Assembly: GCF_009301415.1 (NCBI RefSeq)
Contig: NZ_CP045073.1
Coordinates: 1,193,501-1,257,500, forward strand
Reading direction: 5' to 3'
Source: Paracoccus kondratievae
GTDB lineage: Bacteria; Pseudomonadota; Alphaproteobacteria; Rhodobacterales; Rhodobacteraceae
Length of the DNA stretch: 64,000 nucleotides
Part shown: in pieces, positions 61,074 through 64,000 of the stretch
Layout: each line of letters opens with the position of its first letter
Numbering within the stretch: the first letter of the stretch is position 1
Position numbers and translations under genes: made by a program
Notes under the pieces: generated by a model
What the model was told of the DNA's origin: nothing
Database searches by the model: none
Seen by the model: only the letters and a program-made list of their open reading frames with translations

Positions 61074-61453
61074 GAGCCAAAGCCCTGCATCAGCTCATGA
61101 TCCATCTGCGGCATCATGTTGGTGTTCATGTGATACATGACCCATAGCGAACCGGCGAGCAGGATCACCACCACGACGATGGTGAAGATGGTCGAAAGCA
61201 TGGTCCAGCCCTCTTCCTGCTTACCGTTCATATGCAGGAAACAGACCATGTGGACGAGGATCTGGGCCACGGCAAAACCCATCACCGTGACGGCGGTCAG
61301 CGAGCGGCTTTCAAACCCTCCGGCCATGACCAGACCAAAGGGGATCGCGGTCAGGATCACCGACAGCAGAAAACCCTTGATATAGGCGGCATGGCTGCCG
61401 TGGTCGTGGCCGTGATCCTGATGATGCGCGGTATGTGCGTGTTCAGCGGACAT
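61070..61453 (-). CDS. cyoD: Cytochrome bo3/ba3 quinol oxidase subunit IV
   Basis: The 127-residue protein starts at MSAEHAHTAHHQDHGHDHGS (61453), a His-rich cytoplasmic tail. Three membrane segments follow (GFLLSVILTAIPFGLVMAGG, AVTVMGFAVAQILVHMVCFL, STIFTIVVVVILLAGSLWVM), the standard layout. It overlaps cyoC by three bases and surf1 by four. The subunit assists CuB/heme assembly in subunit I. Confidence 0.93.
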   Translation of the reverse strand: MSAEHAHTAHHQDHGHDHGSHAAYIKGFLLSVILTAIPFGLVMAGGFESRSLTAVTVMGFAVAQILVHMVCFLHMNGKQEEGWTMLSTIFTIVVVVILLAGSLWVMYHMNTNMMPQMDHELMQGFGS

Positions 61454-62082
61454 CAGATCATCCCCAGAAGATAGACGAAGGTAAAAACGCCGATCCAGAT
61501 CACGTCGAGGAAATGCCAGAACATCGACAGACAGATCATCCGGCGCTGGTTTTCTGGCCCAAGCCCCCGGCGCGCGATCTGCACCATCAGCGTTATGAGC
61601 CAGATCGAACCAAAGGTCACATGCAGCCCGTGCGTGCCGACCAGCGTAAAGAAAGCCGACAGAAAGCCCGAACGCTGCGGTCCGGCCCCCAGGTGGATCA
61701 TGTGCTGGAATTCGTAAAGCTCGATCCCCAGAAAGCACAGACCAAAGACCAGTGTCACCCCCAGCCAGCGCAGGGTCGCCCCCTGCCTGCCCGCAAACAT
61801 CGCCAGCATGGCAAAGCCAAAGGTGATCGAGGACAGCAGGAGCATCCCAGTATTGACCGCCACAAGCCCAAGATCGAACAGGTCCTTAGGCCCTGGTCCG
61901 GCGGCAAAGCTGGTGCCAAGCACGCCATAGACCGCAAAGAGCACTGCAAACATCAGGCAGTCGCTCATCAGATAGACCCAGAAACCCAGGCTGGTCGAGG
62001 CGCCCTCGGGGTGGTGATGGGGTTTAAGCTCCCAATAACGGCCAAGGTTGTCTGTGGTGGTGTCGGTTACAACGTGGCTCAT
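61453..62082 (-). CDS. cyoC: Cytochrome bo3/ba3 quinol oxidase subunit III
   Basis: The 209-residue membrane protein has five segments. LGFWVYLMSDCLMFAVLFAV at about 32 and HGLHVTFGSIWLITLMVQI and MFWHFLDVIWIGVFTFVYLL near the end match heme-copper oxidase subunit III. It starts three bases after the cyoB stop. Confidence 0.95.
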   Translation of the reverse strand: MSHVVTDTTTDNLGRYWELKPHHHPEGASTSLGFWVYLMSDCLMFAVLFAVYGVLGTSFAAGPGPKDLFDLGLVAVNTGMLLLSSITFGFAMLAMFAGRQGATLRWLGVTLVFGLCFLGIELYEFQHMIHLGAGPQRSGFLSAFFTLVGTHGLHVTFGSIWLITLMVQIARRGLGPENQRRMICLSMFWHFLDVIWIGVFTFVYLLGMI

Positions 62083-62085
62083 GGT

Positions 62086-64000
62086 TCAGACCCCCTGCGC
62101 AAGCTGGCGCGTCCGGGCATCCTCGGTCGCCTCGATTTCCGGGACCGGGATGTAATAGTCGCGATCATAGTTGAAGGTATGGGCGATCGAGACAGCGATG
62201 ATGCCAAGAAAGCTCAGGCCCGCCAGCCACCAGATATACCAGACCATCGCCAGCCCGCAGACCGTCGCCAAAGCGGCAAGGATCACGCCGGTGCCGGTGC
62301 TTTTCGGCATATGGATCGGCATGAAGCCTGACGTCGGCCGGGTGGCGCCCTGCTGCTTCATCTCCCACCAGGTATCCAGCCCGTGCGAGATCGGGTTGAA
62401 CGCAAAGTTATAGGCGGGCGGTGGCGACGAGGTCGCCCATTCCAGCGTGCGCCCGTCCCACGGGTCCCCGGTCGGGTCGCGGTATCCGGGGCGGTTGCGG
62501 CGCATGATCGAGACGCCGAACTGCACGAACATGGCCAAGATGCCGACGGCGATCAGCACCGCGCCAAGGGCGGCGATGGCAAACCAGATGCGCAGGTCCG
62601 GGTCATCAAAGACACGCAGCCTTCGCGTCACGCCCATCAGGCCAAGGATGTACAGCGGCATGAAGGCAAACCAGAAGCCGATGACCCAGAACCAGAATGA
62701 GACCTTGCCCCAGAACACATCCAGTTTGAAACCAAAGGCCTTGGGCCACCAGTAATTCACCGCCGCGAAACAGCCAAACAGCACGCCGCCGATGATGACG
62801 TTGTGGAAATGCGCAACGAGGAACAGCGAGTTGTGCAGCACGAAATCGGCGGGCGGCACCGCAAGCAGCACCCCGGTCATGCCGCCGATCACAAAGGTCA
62901 GCATAAAGGCCAGTGTCCACATCATCGGCAGTTCGAACCGGACGCGGCCGCGATAGATGGTGAACAGCCAGTTAAAGAGCTTGGCCCCCGTCGGGATCGA
63001 GATGATCATCGTGGTGATCCCGAAGAACGAGTTCACCGAGGCGCCCGAGCCCATGGTAAAGAAGTGATGCAGCCAGACCAGATAGCTCAGCACCGTGATA
63101 CAGACGGTGGCATAGACCATCGAGCTGTAGCCAAACAGCCGCTTGCCCGAAAAGGTCGCGGTGATTTCGGAAAACACCCCGAACAGCGGCAGGATGAGGA
63201 TATAGACCTCGGGGTGGCCCCAGATCCAGATGAGGTTGATATACATCATCGGATTGCCGCCAAGGTCATTGGTAAAGAAGTTGGTGCCGACATAGCGATC
63301 CAGCGTCAGCAGGATCAGCGTCATGGTCAGGACCGGGAACGAGGCGACGATCAGGATGTTGGTGCAGAAGGCCGTCCAGGTAAACACCGGCATCCGCATC
63401 ATCGTCATGCCCGGCGCGCGCATCTTGAGGATCGTCACCAGCAGGTTGATGCCTGAAAGCGTGGTGCCGACCCCCGCGACCTGCAGGCCCCAGATGTAAT
63501 AATCCACCCCGACCCATGGGCTGTAGCCGATGCCCGACAGCGGCGGAAAGGCCAGCCAGCCGGTCTGTGCGAATTCACCCACAAACAGCGAGGCCATGGT
63601 GATGATCGCGCCCCCGACCGTCATCCAGAACGAGAAGTTGTTCAGAAAGGGGAATGAAACGTCACGCGCGCCGATCTGCAGCGGCACGATATAGTTCATC
63701 AGCCCTGTGACAAAGGGCATCGCCACGAAAAAGATCATGATGACGCCATGGGCGGTAAAGATCTGGTCGTAGTGATGCGAGTTCAGATAGCCCTCGGATC
63801 CGCCAAAGGCCCAGACCTGCTGCAACCGCATCATGATCGCATCGGCAAAGCCGCGCAGGAACATGACCAGCGCAAGGATGATATACATGATGCCGATCTT
63901 TTTATGATCGACCGAGGTAAACCACTCTCGCCACAGCCAGCCCCACAGACGGTAGCGGGTCAGGGCTGCAAGCAATGCGACCCCGCCCATCGCTACGACT
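62086..64000 (-). CDS. cyoB: Cytochrome bo3/ba3 quinol oxidase subunit I (5' end beyond the window)
   Basis: About 637 residues are visible; the usual length is about 665, so only a few dozen N-terminal residues lie outside. [20 protein letters not shown] opens the core. Heme and CuB ligands are seen in [35 protein letters not shown] (His-Tyr pair), [10 protein letters not shown] and [14 protein letters not shown]. The enzyme oxidises quinol, reduces O2 and pumps protons across the inner membrane. The gene order cyoB-cyoC-cyoD-surf1 is that of the qox/cyo operon; subunit II should lie to the right of the window. Confidence 0.96.
   Translation of the reverse strand, partial: VVAMGGVALLAALTRYRLWGWLWREWFTSVDHKKIGIMYIILALVMFLRGFADAIMMRLQQVWAFGGSEGYLNSHHYDQIFTAHGVIMIFFVAMPFVTGLMNYIVPLQIGARDVSFPFLNNFSFWMTVGGAIITMASLFVGEFAQTGWLAFPPLSGIGYSPWVGVDYYIWGLQVAGVGTTLSGINLLVTILKMRAPGMTMMRMPVFTWTAFCTNILIVASFPVLTMTLILLTLDRYVGTNFFTNDLGGNPMMYINLIWIWGHPEVYILILPLFGVFSEITATFSGKRLFGYSSMVYATVCITVLSYLVWLHHFFTMGSGASVNSFFGITTMIISIPTGAKLFNWLFTIYRGRVRFELPMMWTLAFMLTFVIGGMTGVLLAVPPADFVLHNSLFLVAHFHNVIIGGVLFGCFAAVNYWWPKAFGFKLDVFWGKVSFWFWVIGFWFAFMPLYILGLMGVTRRLRVFDDPDLRIWFAIAALGAVLIAVGILAMFVQFGVSIMRRNRPGYRDPTGDPWDGRTLEWATSSPPPAYNFAFNPISHGLDTWWEMKQQGATRPTSGFMPIHMPKSTGTGVILAALATVCGLAMVWYIWWLAGLSFLGIIAVSIAHTFNYDRDYYIPVPEIEATEDARTRQLAQGV

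Noticed and set aside
1..64000. CRISPR arrays, tRNA or rRNA genes
   Set aside because: No regularly spaced direct repeats, no tRNA-like cloverleaf with a TTC arm and no conserved rRNA stretches were seen on reading; a covariance search was not possible.

Overview
The window looks like part of an alphaproteobacterial chromosome or large plasmid of the Rhodobacterales, most likely Paracoccus. This rests on a cyoBCD/qox quinol oxidase operon ending in a SURF1 gene, the G+C-rich codon use of the metabolic genes, and the IS5/IS427 and IS630 elements. The genus is an inference from gene content; no rRNA or marker gene is present.

Bases 1-12,400 are a degraded accessory region. It starts with remnants of a type VI secretion accessory operon (a frameshifted ketosynthase-like gene). 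Next come an SH3 lipoprotein, an XRE-type regulator facing a NADAR-like gene cut by an IS5/IS427 element, the C-terminal stub of soxR, an intact AraC/MFS divergent pair, and a broken merR/MFS pair. An AT-richer patch follows with an unknown gene and a 54-residue membrane partner. An IS630 element sits in the TA between two inward-facing IS5-type ends. After it lie duplicated immunity-like membrane genes, a PAAR/DUF4150 chimera, and fragments of parD, hsdM and another IS5.

Bases 12,400-31,400 are intact metabolism. They hold an isoquinoline-1-oxidoreductase-type molybdenum hydroxylase (two subunits plus XdhC) and a LysR regulator. An amide module follows: AmiC-like sensor, ANTAR antiterminator AmiR, a leader with a terminator, a nitrilase-superfamily hydrolase, and a branched-chain/urea-type ABC importer with a fused permease-ATPase. 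On the minus strand is a seven-gene MoxR/Bat operon.

Bases 31,400-43,600 cover aromatic catabolism with scars. Fragments of TRAP, SDR, flavoprotein and MarR genes come first. The homogentisate operon (hmgA, fahA, maiA) follows with a divergent MarR repressor and three TTGC-N4-GCAA sites. Then come an aromatic-acid MFS carrier, an intact indolepyruvate oxidoreductase beta gene, and an alpha gene that has lost its N-terminal half at a junction with an inverted sugar-permease fragment.

Bases 43,600-60,230 form a coherent and possibly undescribed N-heterocycle catabolic locus. It contains tandem ACMSD-like amidohydrolases (the first without its HxH metal motif), UbiD and UbiX, a COG0523 metal GTPase, two NCS2 nucleobase permeases, a cytosine-deaminase-like amidohydrolase, MocA and XdhC cofactor genes, a three-subunit molybdenum hydroxylase, and GntR and LysR regulators. 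The likely flow is import by NCS2, hydroxylation by the molybdoenzyme, hydrolytic opening or deamination, then decarboxylation. The substrate cannot be read from the sequence.

Bases 60,384-64,000 hold the SURF1, cyoD and cyoC genes and most of cyoB, running off the right edge.
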